Source of the DNA: Xenorhabdus nematophila ATCC 19061
Lineage (GTDB): Bacteria; Pseudomonadota; Gammaproteobacteria; Enterobacterales; Enterobacteriaceae
DNA: 64,000 nucleotides
Direction of reading: 5' to 3'
Assembly: GCF_000252955.1 (NCBI RefSeq)
Contig: NC_014228.1
Coordinates: 1,936,005 to 2,000,004, forward strand
Position 1 is the first letter of the stretch, and every line of letters begins with the position of its first letter. The notes below the pieces were generated by a model, which did no database searches, was not told where the DNA came from, and saw nothing but the letters and a program-made list of their open reading frames with translations. Of the stretch, positions 36,625-46,129 are shown in pieces. A program made the position numbers and the translations under genes.

Positions 36625-37280
36625 TCCTTAATTCCTCGTCATGAGGCTAATGGACTACGCTAATGAATTAGTTGAATTAAAAGTGACTTATATGGCATTG
36701 CTACTGATTGAAAATGTTTTAAAACTGATTTTTTTCGTAGTGGATACTTTATTTTTATAATTTTCTTTATGAAAGGGTTTTGATTTATTTATTTTGATAT
36801 ATTTTATTAAAAATACTATCAATGATTTTTATGAATATTATCTTGTGCGCAGTAATGTTTTTTGTAATAAAATTATTTAATTGCATGGTTTTTTGATATT
36901 AAGGATAATATATTGCAATGCTTTATTATCAATATCTTTTATATTTTATAAATGTGATTGTAAATATTGATTTAGATATTCAATCAATAATAAATTTGGT
37001 TTTGTGGTTATCTTATTTTTAGCTATGTTATTTCATTCTTTTGTTATTAGTATTGTTTATTTAAGTAAGCATGAGATTAATAAATGCTATGAGGGTTAAA
37101 TAAAGATGGGGTTTATTAAATGAAATACTTTCATTTCTTAAGTTCAGTCTATTTAAAATTAAATGAAACGTTTTTTAAACCTATGGCTCAATATAAGAGT
37201 CACTCAATATATTGACATGTAATTTATTCTCCTTATTCTGAAGTCTAATTATTATCTGAAATATAAGGAGAATATCTGTC
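36625..37280. other. AT-rich divergent intergenic region upstream of the NRPS operon
   Basis: About 650 bp, very AT-rich, with no convincing ORF. It must contain the promoter of the minus-strand NRPS operon and that of the plus-strand gene at 37281. GAGGAATTAAGGA lies directly before the NRPS start. I could not single out a minus-strand promoter. Confidence 0.6.
37212..37239 (+). promoter_or_regulatory. Candidate sigma70 promoter
   Basis: A perfect -35 TTGACA (37212-37217) is followed after 16 bases by TATTCT (37234-37239). A transcript would start near 37246, about 35 bases before the ATG at 37281, which is preceded by AAGGAG. Confidence 0.45.
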
Positions 37281-37907
37281 ATGTCCAAGAATACACTTGC
37301 TAATGGTGCTATTTTCTATACTCAAAAGAATTACGCGGGTAGTTCTTATCAATATCCAGAAAATAGTACGGAAGTAAATTTAATTGGTACTCCGTTGAAT
37401 GATAAGTTTCTTTCTGTCGAAATTGGTTTAGAGTCAATCGTTTTTGCCTGGCGGCATGGCAGTGATAGCCAGGCCGGGCAAATTTATCGTGAATGGGATA
37501 CAAGCCAGACTGATATCAGTGATATTCAAGGACTATCAAAATTTATTGTATCACCGTCAAACCGTGACTTATTAGCTGTGAAACTGATCAATGAATCCGG
37601 AGATGAGCAAATATTCAGAGCTAATATTCAAACTTATACGATCCCCGATCCAGTGGATTGTTATTCAAATGACGATTATGAAGTCGTTGGCCTGATACCA
37701 AAAGATGGGCAAGACTATGTGACTTCTGTCGTGATATTTAATGAGCAGAATATCCCGGTAACCCAAGGTGCTGTTTATTTTAGATATAATGGCACTGATC
37801 TTGATATTATCACTTATGATCAGACAAAACCGGCCTATATGCGGTTTGAAAAAGTCAGTAGTTATCATTTTAATTTCTATTTGGAAGCGTTTCCTCATAA
37901 TCAGTAA
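37281..37907 (+). CDS. Possible beta/gamma-crystallin-like protein
   Basis: 208 aa, no signal peptide or membrane segment. The N-terminal half has a pattern like a Greek-key crystallin unit: AIFYTQKNYAGSSYQYPEN followed by LNDKFLSVEIG, where the second stretch resembles a degenerate calcium-binding motif (N/D-N/D-x-x-S/T-S). The C-terminal half (from about residue 105) looks beta-rich but I do not recognise it. The start has AAGGAG ten bases upstream and a plausible promoter. It is divergent from the NRPS operon and followed by a strong hairpin, so it is probably a single-gene unit. The fold assignment is by eye and tentative; the biological role is unknown. Confidence 0.7.
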   Translation: MSKNTLANGAIFYTQKNYAGSSYQYPENSTEVNLIGTPLNDKFLSVEIGLESIVFAWRHGSDSQAGQIYREWDTSQTDISDIQGLSKFIVSPSNRDLLAVKLINESGDEQIFRANIQTYTIPDPVDCYSNDDYEVVGLIPKDGQDYVTSVVIFNEQNIPVTQGAVYFRYNGTDLDIITYDQTKPAYMRFEKVSSYHFNFYLEAFPHNQ

Positions 37908-37953
37908 AATAGAAATAAATTTATATAAATAACATTCCAAAATTGTCGTTCAT

Positions 37954-37986
37954 TTCCTTACTCCTCGCTGTGCGAGGAGTAAGGAA
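37954..37986. terminator. Strong hairpin after the crystallin-like gene
   Basis: Perfect inverted repeat TTCCTTACTCCTCGC / GCGAGGAGTAAGGAA, 15-bp stem with a 3-base loop. No clear T-run follows on either strand, so it may act as a terminator or an mRNA-protecting structure. Confidence 0.6.
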
Positions 37987-38661
37987 TCTTCATAATTTGA
38001 GGGTATCATTATGATGAAAACCTATTTATTTTATCTTCCGTATACCTTTGCTTTTAACTTTTATTTTTCAAATTGGATGATTTTAAATGAAAGTTATGAC
38101 AAATATTCATGAGCTGATATGTGCATACTTTTATGGATACAGTAGTTATCTAAAATCACGGTCAGCGTTTCTGCATCATGATATTGTCGTTTCAATTTAT
38201 CTAACATATTGATAAATAAATCAGAGTCTTTCTTCGTGTAATCCGTATATTTACATTTTGATAAATCATATAGCATTAGCTATTCCGATTTTTTATTTAT
38301 TCTTACATGTCGTGGTGCGTATTTATTTCTGGGAATTTCCTTATCTTTCGGTGCGATATTTTACCTTAGATATTACCTATAAATTAATTATGATTTTCCA
38401 GTTGATACAGCAATGGGATATGGGATGAAAGGACTGGCTATAATTATAGCGATAGCCTTCTCAATAGATAAAATCATCTCTATGAAAACGAGTGGAAAGT
38501 CACAATTAAAATAAATGACAAATATTGATAATTATTGATATTGTTCTTAATGATAATCTGCTAATATTGCTTTATTAAGTACTTTCATAACCACCATTTC
38601 AGTCATGTTAAGATCCACTTTGTCTAATAGCCCCATGTGAACACGGTTCAAAAATTCACAC
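37987..38661. other. Degraded intergenic region
   Basis: AT-rich. It contains an IS630-type transposase scrap at 38094-38276 (listed separately). A 33-codon ORF from about 38011 is hydrophobic but has no recognisable identity. Nothing else stands out. Confidence 0.5.
38094..38276 (-). pseudogene. IS630-type transposase fragment
   Basis: 60-codon remnant containing TLTVILDNYCIHKS, which resembles the second catalytic Asp region of IS630-family DDE transposases (ILDNxxIHxS). The rest of the enzyme is missing on both sides. It is too divergent from the neighbouring IS630-type element to be a piece of it, so it is an independent, older insertion. Confidence 0.6.
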
Positions 38662-38664
38662 ATA

Positions 38665-39761
38665 TACCCGTCGTCATTGAAGATGCTTGATTTTTCATTC
38701 GTATAAGATCATGATTGCGCCCATGAAAATTAATCTGACCGAGACTCAAAAAGAAGCCCTCGAATTGATGCATGATACGACCCGTGACGGACGGGTGTGT
38801 GATCGCATCAAGGCTGTCCTTTTGGCTTCTGAGGGCTGGACTGCCCAGATGATTGCCCAGGCTTTGCGTATTCACGAAACCACGGTCAGCCGCCATCTGA
38901 AAGATGATTTCTCTGAGGAAAATCTCACCCCGAAAAATGGCGGTTCCGAAAGCCATTTATCCGCCAGACAAACCGCAGAACTTATCGAATACCTGACGGA
39001 AAATTTGTTACACACGACGGCGCAAATTGTGGATTATATCCGGACACGCTGGCAGGCCATGTTTACGGTTCCCGGCATCACTAAATGGCTTCATCGACAA
39101 GGATTCAGCTACAAGAAACCCAAAGGGGTTCCCCATAAATTGGATGCGGACAAGCAGCAAAAATTTAGGGATGATTATCAGGCGCTGAAGGATAAAGTGG
39201 GGCAGGATGAACCCATTCTGTTTATTGATGCCGTTCATCCTACGCAGGCGACGAAACTGAGCCACGGTTGGATACGTAAAGGGCAGGTCAAAACGCTAGA
39301 AACCACCGGCAGCCGTACCCGCCTGAATATTCTTGGCGCGCTTAATTTACAGCGTATTGAAGAGACCATTATTCGTGAATACGCGACGATTAACGCGAAA
39401 AATGTCGTCCTTTTTTTCGGTGCCATCCGGGAAACGTATCCACTTTCGCAAAAAGTCCCTATTATTCTGGATGGTGCGGGTTACCATCGTTCGGAATTAG
39501 TTCAATTTTTTGCCGAAGTTCTGAATATTGAGTTGCATTATTGACCGCCATACAGTCCTAACCTGAACCCCATAGAACGATTATGGAAGTTGATGAACGA
39601 AGAAGTGCGAAACAATGTGTACTTTCCGACCCCGACGGCGTTCCGGACGGCTATTCACCACTTTTTTGCGGAGATACTGCCGCAAAAAGCCAGCCAAATT
39701 ATCAGTCGACTGGCTGATAAGTTTCAGATCCTGAAACCTGCATCTTCAAGTTAATTGGGTA
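38665..39761 (+). mobile_element. IS630-type insertion sequence with flanking TA dinucleotides
   Basis: About 1.1 kb. Imperfect 25-bp inverted repeats at 38662-38686 and 39740-39764 share ATATACCC and TTGAAGATGC arms. TA dinucleotides at 38663-38664 and 39762-39763 fit the TA target duplication of the family. The single transposase gene carries an internal stop. Its right end is exactly the boundary of the inverted duplication copy at 39762. Confidence 0.85.
38723..39754 (+). pseudogene. IS630-type transposase, interrupted by an in-frame TGA
   Basis: Reads from MKINLTETQKEALELM through an N-terminal helix-turn-helix (MIAQALRIHETTVSRHL), the first DDE aspartate (PILFIDAVHPTQ) and the second (VPIILDGAGYHRS), then a TGA stop at 39541-39543. 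The same frame continues with PPYSPNLNPIERLWK, which holds the catalytic Glu, and ends at TAA 39752-39754, 344 codons in all. The stop occupies the place of the Leu normally found before PPYSPNLNPIE, so one base change could explain it. The product would lack the last catalytic residue and be inactive unless the stop is read through. An upstream ATG at 38687 is also in frame; 38723 is the conventional start. Confidence 0.88.
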
Positions 39762-39808
39762 TATATCTATTCATCATCTTACTAAACATAATTAATAGGT
39801 TTTATAAT

Positions 39809-40126
39809 ATGAGCTATAGAGACGTCATTAATTGTGTAGGAGATCGCATAACCGTCATCTTGGTTGCTGCTAGTGGCACAAGTGCAACAGCAACAATAAA
39901 TGACAGGTCGGGAGTGAGGATATTTTTTGGTTCCGGAAATCATGATCGATTACATAAAGTAACTCTTCGTTATCCACACTCATGGAGCGGAGAAGAAACT
40001 GAAATCACATACGAAGTAAGAACTACTGGACAAGGAATTGATAGAGTATTTAACGATAACCCAAATTTGTATTTTGAACAGTTCGGTAAATCTCCATTTA
40101 CGGTTAAAGTCATTGGACGTAAGTAA
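39809..40126 (+). CDS. Conserved small protein of unknown function (copy 1)
   Basis: 105 aa starting MSYRDVINCVGDR; the protein is identical to the one encoded at 47005-47322. No signal peptide, no membrane segment, rich in beta-forming residues, ending in FTVKVIGRK. I do not recognise the family. The start follows AGG about nine bases upstream and excludes an AT-rich in-frame extension that begins inside the IS630 end. In this copy the natural upstream neighbour (the protein at 47376-47690) has been lost and the IS630-type element sits 47 bases before the start. Confidence 0.7.
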   Translation: MSYRDVINCVGDRITVILVAASGTSATATINDRSGVRIFFGSGNHDRLHKVTLRYPHSWSGEETEITYEVRTTGQGIDRVFNDNPNLYFEQFGKSPFTVKVIGRK

Positions 40127-40159
40127 ATTGTATTAGTTCAGACTAAATGGATTTTCAAA

Positions 40160-40246
40160 ATGGCAGGAATTTCAGAGAAACTCAGTCCTATTTTTGAGAA
40201 ATTTTTGTTCCCAAACGAAAAAATCACAAAAGGAAAGACTGAGTTA
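40160..40246 (+). pseudogene. Small ORF truncated by IS1 insertion (copy 1)
   Basis: ATG at 40160 opens 29 codons beginning MAGISEKLSPIFEKFLF, then runs into the IS1-type left end. The inverted copy shows what followed before insertion. Unknown function; it is not certain that the uninterrupted ORF was a real gene. Confidence 0.4.
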
Positions 40247-40987
40247 GGTCATGTATTAAATAGTTAGTTGGTATGATAATCTTCCGGTATTTCGTGGTGG
40301 AACGTGGCTAAAGTAGAAGTTGATTGTCGTTATTGTCACAAATCAGAAGATGTCAAAGGACATGGAAAAGGTCATAGAGGTTATCCCCGCTACCGCTGCT
40401 ATGCCTGCAGTAAAGTCTTTCAGTTGGCATACACCTATCAAGCTTGCAAACCGGGAGTCAAAGAGCAGATTATTGATATGGCGATGAATAACAGCGGCAT
40501 ACGTGACACGGCCCGCGTATTGAAGGTGGCAACAGCTGCTGTGATGAAAACACTTAAAAACTTAACCCCCGGAACGGGACGACGCTTCCTCTTGACGGGG
40601 ATGACATTCATCTTATCTGTGAAGTGGATGAGCAGTGGTCGTTTGTGGGGAGTAAGAAAAATCAGCGCGGACTCTGGTATGCCTGGGAGCCGCGTATGAA
40701 ACGGATAGTGGCACCTACTTTTGGGGAGCGCAGCAGAAAAACATTGGAAAAACTACTGGCACTCTTGTCACCCTTTAATATCCGGTTTTACTGCACGGAT
40801 GATTATGCCGTTTATGATTGTCTTCCTGAAGAAGTCCATCTTACTGGAAAGATATTTACCCAACGTATAGAGAGAACCAACCTTACCCATCGTACCCGAA
40901 TAAAAAGGCGGAATAGAAAAACAATCGGTTATTCCAAATCTGAAGACATACACGATAAAGTGATAGGCACTTTCATTGAGCGTGAAA
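40247..40987 (+). mobile_element. IS1-type element, right end missing
   Basis: The left inverted repeat GGTCATGTATTAAATAGTTA starts at 40247. insA and insB follow, but sequence identity with the intact copy ends at 40987 and no right inverted repeat is found. The flank CTGAGTTA before the left end is the same as in the inverted copy, so both descend from one insertion that was later duplicated. Confidence 0.85.
40304..40699 (+). CDS. insA: IS1-type transposase InsA-like protein
   Basis: Start GTG. The N-terminal zinc-finger-like segment (CRYCHKSEDV, RYRCYACSKVF) and helix-turn-helix region (IIDMAMNNSGIRDTARVL) match the InsA layout of IS1. The frame overruns the normal InsA end to 131 codons. 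The sequence TTAAAAAC at 40554-40561 is a likely -1 slippage site: from there the -1 frame stays open into insB, giving an InsAB' fusion as in IS1. Compared with the other copy it lacks one CGC codon in the RYRC motif, which makes it look like the more canonical version. Confidence 0.85.
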   Translation: MAKVEVDCRYCHKSEDVKGHGKGHRGYPRYRCYACSKVFQLAYTYQACKPGVKEQIIDMAMNNSGIRDTARVLKVATAAVMKTLKNLTPGTGRRFLLTGMTFILSVKWMSSGRLWGVRKISADSGMPGSRV

Positions 40988-41013
40988 GACTATTTTTCAA
41001 TCAACCCTTATAA
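40624..41013 (+). CDS. insB: IS1-type transposase InsB-like protein (altered C-terminus)
   Basis: Catalytic part of an IS1-type DDE transposase (DEQWSFVGSKKNQRGLWYAW, FYCTDDYAVYDCLP, RIERTNLTHRTRIKRRNRKT). Probably made only as the -1 frameshift fusion with InsA. The last residues read ERERLFFNQPL, whereas the intact copy ends ERENYI; the change falls where the element loses its right end, so the tail is encoded by flanking DNA. The enzyme might still be active in trans, but this copy of the element should not move by itself. Confidence 0.82.
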   Translation: MDEQWSFVGSKKNQRGLWYAWEPRMKRIVAPTFGERSRKTLEKLLALLSPFNIRFYCTDDYAVYDCLPEEVHLTGKIFTQRIERTNLTHRTRIKRRNRKTIGYSKSEDIHDKVIGTFIERERLFFNQPL

Positions 41014-41358
41014 ATAAAACACTAATTGATACTTTAATAAAATAGTGTTAATCAATTTCTACCTAAAATCAGCTTTCATTGCATACAAATAAAGCTCAAA
41101 AAACGTTCATGCAGCTAGCCCTGGCATATAGGTGGGATAGTCAGCGCTGATTATGTCGGCGATGCTAATAGCGCAGCTCCAGATTTCATGAGAATAATTA
41201 ACAATTATAATCAATTACTTAAAAAATAATCAAGACGATAAAAATCCTGCCAAATGGAGATTAATGATAAGGTGTGTTGACGTTTTGCGAAGGATTATTA
41301 GGCAGCATGATGATTTGGTATAATTACTTTCGCCAAAAAACAACCAGACCTCACCATC
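41014..41358. other. Intergenic scar with a protein remnant
   Basis: No intact gene. At about 41117-41229 (plus) a stop-to-stop frame reads HIGGIVSADYVGDANSAAPD and ends NQLLKK before TAA. It looks like the C-terminal end of a once longer protein that I cannot identify. The rest is AT-rich. Confidence 0.4.
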
Positions 41359-41439
41359 ATGCCGCGAGCTATGTTAACAGATCTCCATTGGAATAAGCTC
41401 TCTGCATTGATGCAACTGTACTACTACAACATTTCTTGA
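41359..41439 (+). pseudogene. IS5-type transposase N-terminal scrap
   Basis: 26 codons, MPRAMLTDLHWNKLSALMQL, resemble the start of IS5-family transposases (MPRxMLTDxxWxxL), then run into unrelated sequence and a stop. Only the first bases of the element remain. Confidence 0.55.
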
Positions 41440-41500
41440 TTTTTTAACTTAAGATTTAAGTGTAATATTATAATTATTAAAGATATTTAATATTTAGTCA

Positions 41501-42031
41501 TTATTCTAAATGAAGTAATGCACGCGCATGAATATTTGCGGCCTTTGCGGTGAGGTGGACTAATCCTCTCTTTAGCAAACGTAAATCTAGATGGCTGTTA
41601 TCCCACATAAGCGGGTCAACAAGATTTTCAGTCAGAAGATCAGGAACATAATAGGTTGTACCTTTGATAAGTGGTTTTCTTTCAGGCAGCGGAACATCCC
41701 AATCACCAATACGAACGATTCCGGGATTAGGTGTGGGGCTGCATTCTCGCTCAGGACCAAAGGCCGAGAGTTTGATACAGTCCTGCCAGCCTGTAACGAG
41801 ATTTTGACGGTATTGTAACCAACGCCACGGTTCATCGTTTTCGCTGGCAAATTTGGCATATGCTGCAATTAAATTTGCGTACGGATGAGGATATGCAGCG
41901 ACTACGGTATCGGAGTGGACAAAGACACCATTAATCAGGAACTTACCTTCATCTTGCTCCGTGAGTTCATAAATGTTGTTTTTAACTAAATTATGTTGAG
42001 GGACATCTTCCCCGATATATTTGACGTGCAT
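41501..42031 (-). CDS. Hypothetical protein, possibly phage-derived
   Basis: 176 aa from ATG 42031, which has GAGGAA five bases upstream; a longer in-frame start at 42073 lacks such a site. Soluble, no signal peptide. The N-terminal part (MHVKYIGEDVPQHNLVKNNI) and the length remind me of small enterobacterial prophage proteins, but I do not recognise a domain. It stands alone between an IS5-type scrap and an IS200-type element, and G+C is higher than in the surrounding DNA. Function unknown. Confidence 0.65.
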   Translation of the reverse strand: MHVKYIGEDVPQHNLVKNNIYELTEQDEGKFLINGVFVHSDTVVAAYPHPYANLIAAYAKFASENDEPWRWLQYRQNLVTGWQDCIKLSAFGPERECSPTPNPGIVRIGDWDVPLPERKPLIKGTTYYVPDLLTENLVDPLMWDNSHLDLRLLKRGLVHLTAKAANIHARALLHLE

Positions 42032-42184
42032 AGTATTCCTCGGCCTTTGCAATATATGCCCGTCGCCTTTCAAGTTGCCGCTTTGTTGGCGGCATTTTGA
42101 AATTCATCGGGCACAGATAGACGAATTCTACCCAAGGTTTCCGCAAAATTTAATAAACCAACTTTATATTTAATCTCTGAGGGT

Positions 42185-42700
42185 TATATTCCCCGCCGCT
42201 TGCGGCGTAAACTAAATGGATGAGCGAATACATCCATAAAAGCCATAATGTTACGGTGCTAATGTACCCTATTGTCTTGCCAGCAAAATATCGGCGAGCC
42301 GTGTTTGATGCCCGTGTTGATGAGATTCTGAAAACGGTGTGTCTGGAGATAGAACTTCGCTATCAGGTGAAATTTCTAGAAATAGGTACGGGCAAAGATC
42401 ACGTCCATTTTCTCGAGCAATCAGTGCCTACGTACAGTGTGACTAAAATTGTCAGACTAATCAAAAGCCTGACGGCACGTGAAATATTCAAACGCTGGCC
42501 ACAAGTGAAAAAAATTTTGTGGGGAGGTGAGTTTTGGACTGACGGCTATTTTGCCAGTACGGTCGGCAAGCACGGTGATGAACAGATGATTGGACGGTAT
42601 GTCCAAAATCAAGGTAAAAAAATATCACAAACTACATTCAGATCATCAACTGACTCTGTTTTGAGATACCCCGCTGCTTGCGGCGGGGTTGTTCATTGAT
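42185..42700 (+). mobile_element. IS200-type element with subterminal hairpins
   Basis: A tnpA-like gene is bracketed by hairpins: CGCCGCTTGCGGCG at 42194-42207 on the left, and a longer near-perfect one (ACCCCGCTGC / GCGGCGGGGT) at 42668-42689 on the right. No inverted terminal repeats or target duplication, as expected for the family. The right hairpin may double as a terminator between this element and frmB. Exact ends are not determined. Confidence 0.75.
42220..42664 (+). pseudogene. tnpA: IS200-type Y1 transposase TnpA, frameshifted near the C-terminus
   Basis: HUH/Y1 transposase: the HUH motif reads DHVHFL and the catalytic tyrosine is expected in RYVQNQG. After that tyrosine a run of seven A (near 42616-42622) shifts the frame. 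With six A the protein would continue KYHKLHSDHQLTLF and stop at TGA 42662-42664, the usual family ending. As it stands the ORF is diverted through the right hairpin to 42699. The core catalytic residues are intact, so activity is uncertain rather than excluded. A sequencing error in the homopolymer is possible. Confidence 0.8.
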
Positions 42701-42711
42701 GGAAATTTTCG

Positions 42712-43551
42712 CTATTCAGCCCGTTTTTGCATTGCTGCTGCATGATAGACAATGTGATCTTTGATAAAACTGGCAATAAAGTAATAGCTGTGATCATACT
42801 CTTGGCGAAGATTTAGGGTGATTGGATAACCGGTTTCATTGCAAACTGCCTGCAATAAATGAGGGCGTAGCTGGCTATCCAGAAAATCATCATTCAGCCC
42901 CTGATCGATCAGAATGGGGAGTTGTTCTTTTGCATTTTTGATCAACGCGACTGTGTCATATTGCTGCCATTTATCAATATCTTCACCAAGATAAGCAGAA
43001 AAGGCTTTGGTGCCCCACGGAACCTGACTGGGTGCCACAATGGGGGAAAATGCGGATACGCTGCAATAACGTCCCGGATTTTTCAGCGCAATAACCAGTG
43101 AGCCGTGGCCTCCCATTGAATGTCCACTGATTGAACGAATATTGGTTACGGCGAAGTGTGTCTCTATTAACTCAGGCAATTCTGAAACAATATAATCGTA
43201 CATACGGTAATGGGTGGCCCAGGGTTGCTTCGACGCATTGAGGTAGAATCCTGCGCCTTTCCCCAGATCATAAGCGGGATCGTCAGCGACATTATCACCT
43301 CGCGGACTGGTATCCGGAGCAACAATAACGATGCCATGCTCAGCAGCGTAACGTTGAGCGCCCGCTTTTGTGGTGAAATTTTGTTCTGTACAGCTCAATC
43401 CTGAGAGCCAGTACAGTACAGGTAATTTTTTTTCATTGATTTGCGGGGGCAGGAAAATTGAAAAGCGCATTTGGCAGTTCAAAACCGTTGAAACATGCTG
43501 ATAGACATCTTGCCATCCACCGAAACAGGCATGATGTTCAATTCTTTCCAT
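42712..43551 (-). CDS. frmB: S-formylglutathione hydrolase
   Basis: 279 aa, normal length for the esterase-D family. Hydrolyses S-formylglutathione to formate and glutathione, the second step of glutathione-dependent formaldehyde detoxification in the cytoplasm. Visible features: the nucleophile elbow GHSMGGHGS (Ser near residue 146), the N-terminal [10 protein letters not shown], and [12 protein letters not shown] near the C-terminus carrying the catalytic His. It lies 81 bases downstream of frmA on the same strand, so it is probably co-transcribed. No frmR-type regulator is adjacent. An IS200-type element ends about a dozen bases beyond the stop codon. Confidence 0.95.
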   Translation of the reverse strand: MERIEHHACFGGWQDVYQHVSTVLNCQMRFSIFLPPQINEKKLPVLYWLSGLSCTEQNFTTKAGAQRYAAEHGIVIVAPDTSPRGDNVADDPAYDLGKGAGFYLNASKQPWATHYRMYDYIVSELPELIETHFAVTNIRSISGHSMGGHGSLVIALKNPGRYCSVSAFSPIVAPSQVPWGTKAFSAYLGEDIDKWQQYDTVALIKNAKEQLPILIDQGLNDDFLDSQLRPHLLQAVCNETGYPITLNLRQEYDHSYYFIASFIKDHIVYHAAAMQKRAE

Positions 43552-43632
43552 GATCTTCCTCTCTGAGTTGTTTACTGTGATGGTTTATAAATGACGATAC
43601 CGTGTTGTCAATCAACACGGTTAAAAATGGGT

Positions 43633-44889
<1,257 letters not shown>

Positions 44890-44963
44890 TCAGGGTGAGA
44901 TAGGCGCAACTCTTTTGAAATTTTCGTCAAGCAATAACATTTGATAAATTTAAAATCATTTTT

Positions 44964-44996
44964 ATTAAAAAATACCGCCCATTTTCTGGCGGTATT
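44964..44996 (-). terminator. Rho-independent terminator of the holin/endolysin cassette
   Basis: Stem AATACCGCC / GGCGGTATT (44971-44979 with 44988-44996). On the minus strand the stem is followed by a run of six T. It lies just after the stop of the gene at 45014-45409. Confidence 0.85.
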
Positions 44997-45013
44997 CATA
45001 TTTACACTGAATT

Positions 45014-45409
45014 TTATAATAGCTCCCATGCCCGAGTGATAATTTCATCAGAATAGGGCTGTTGACCATTTTCCATTTTAATGATGGCCTTAACCAGAAG
45101 GCTCATTGTGGTGATATTTTCTACATTTACGGCGGTACTGCTGGCGATTCCGACTGATTTACAAACATAAGCAATGTAACCTTGAGTATCATTTTCATTG
45201 GGGGGTGCCCAACGGGAAATAAACTGACGAATCGTGTTATCACCGTATTTGCGTTCATAATTGCGCAGAATTTTCAGCATCGCCCGTATACCGTATTCCG
45301 GTGTGACAAACTGACAAAATGATTTATCTGTTTGTGTATCGCGTAAGCCCTGCCATTTGTCTCCGTGGCGGATATTGCCTGGATTGTGATTGCGGATCCC
45401 TCTTGTCAT
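45014..45409 (-). CDS. Phage-type muramidase / endolysin-like protein
   Basis: 131 aa. The start MTRGIRNHNPGNIRHGDKWQ and the pattern YGIRAMLKILRNYERKYG plus ISRWAPPNENDTQGYI are typical of a small phage virion/lysozyme-like family often annotated as structural protein P5 or lytic enzyme. The start ATG overlaps the holin stop as TAATG, so the two are translationally coupled, and the gene ends at a clear terminator. No other phage genes surround it. I infer peptidoglycan cleavage from the family and from the holin partner; the catalytic residues cannot be confirmed by eye. Confidence 0.78.
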   Translation of the reverse strand: MTRGIRNHNPGNIRHGDKWQGLRDTQTDKSFCQFVTPEYGIRAMLKILRNYERKYGDNTIRQFISRWAPPNENDTQGYIAYVCKSVGIASSTAVNVENITTMSLLVKAIIKMENGQQPYSDEIITRAWELL

Positions 45410-45726
45410 TATTTATCTCCTAAACGTTTATTAATTGCACGTATCGCAAATTCCCGGATTTTTTCCACACCGATAAAACCAACGGCGCCACCGAGTGCAG
45501 GTGAAACACTGCCTGGAATACCAAACAGTTCCAATGCACTGGAAAAACCCCATGATAGCGCGCCACACAGCAACGGTTCAACCCAGCGATTTTTCCGCTC
45601 AACCCCGTCATAAATCAGCCGGCCATAACAAATCATGATCGCCAGAATAGAGCCGGATATCTGCGGCCATGAGTTTCTTAGACCGCTAAATACATCAGCC
45701 CATAAATCAGGATGTTCTTTCATCAT
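45409..45726 (-). CDS. Phage-type holin (lambda S-like)
   Basis: About 105 aa from MMKEHPDLWADVFSGL, which lines up with the start of lambda S-type holins; the frame is open up to an ATG at 45780, giving 123 aa, without a better ribosome site. Hydrophobic segments: about ISGSILAIMICYGRLIY, LLCGALSWGFSSALELFGI and a third around PALGGAVGFIGVEKI, followed by a basic C-terminus (RAINKRLGDK). Three membrane helices with a charged tail fit class I holins, which open the inner membrane for the endolysin encoded next. The pair forms an orphan lysis cassette. No spanin gene is evident downstream. Confidence 0.8.
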   Translation of the reverse strand: MMKEHPDLWADVFSGLRNSWPQISGSILAIMICYGRLIYDGVERKNRWVEPLLCGALSWGFSSALELFGIPGSVSPALGGAVGFIGVEKIREFAIRAINKRLGDK

Positions 45727-46129
45727 TAATTCCATAATTGAATGATGGGTGTCACGGAATGACGCCCCGTACTTTTCCATAGTAACGTGAGTAAATGAAA
45801 TTCACATTGTAATGCCGTTGTACTCCGGCTCTTACTAATTTACTGAAAAATAACTTCGATATTCAATATAGCAATGTGTATTTGACGGTATTGGCGGGGG
45901 GATTTTTTCCAAATAGTAAAGTCACCATTTTGCATGGTAATGAATAAATGTGTGGCAACATCCCAATTCATCACTTTTTTAACATTGAGTAATTCATTGA
46001 TTAAAAATATAAAAAGTACAAGACTCCACCGAGAACCAAGATAACCAAGTTATTAGGAAGAATGAGATAATTGTTTGATTATATAATGAGCATAACTCAG
46101 GGTCGTGTATTAAATAGTTAGAAGGCTCA

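Larger units (their letters stand above)
39762..40987. repeat. Inverted duplication, copy 1
   Basis: About 1226 bp matching 46141-47369 in inverse orientation, with a 3-bp indel in insA and at least one substitution near 40948. Carries the 105-aa gene, the start of an interrupted ORF and most of an IS1-type element. Confidence 0.92.

Noticed and set aside
38011-38112. 33-codon hydrophobic ORF after the crystallin-like gene
   Set aside because: Low complexity, AT-driven, weak ribosome site; mentioned only in the regional note.
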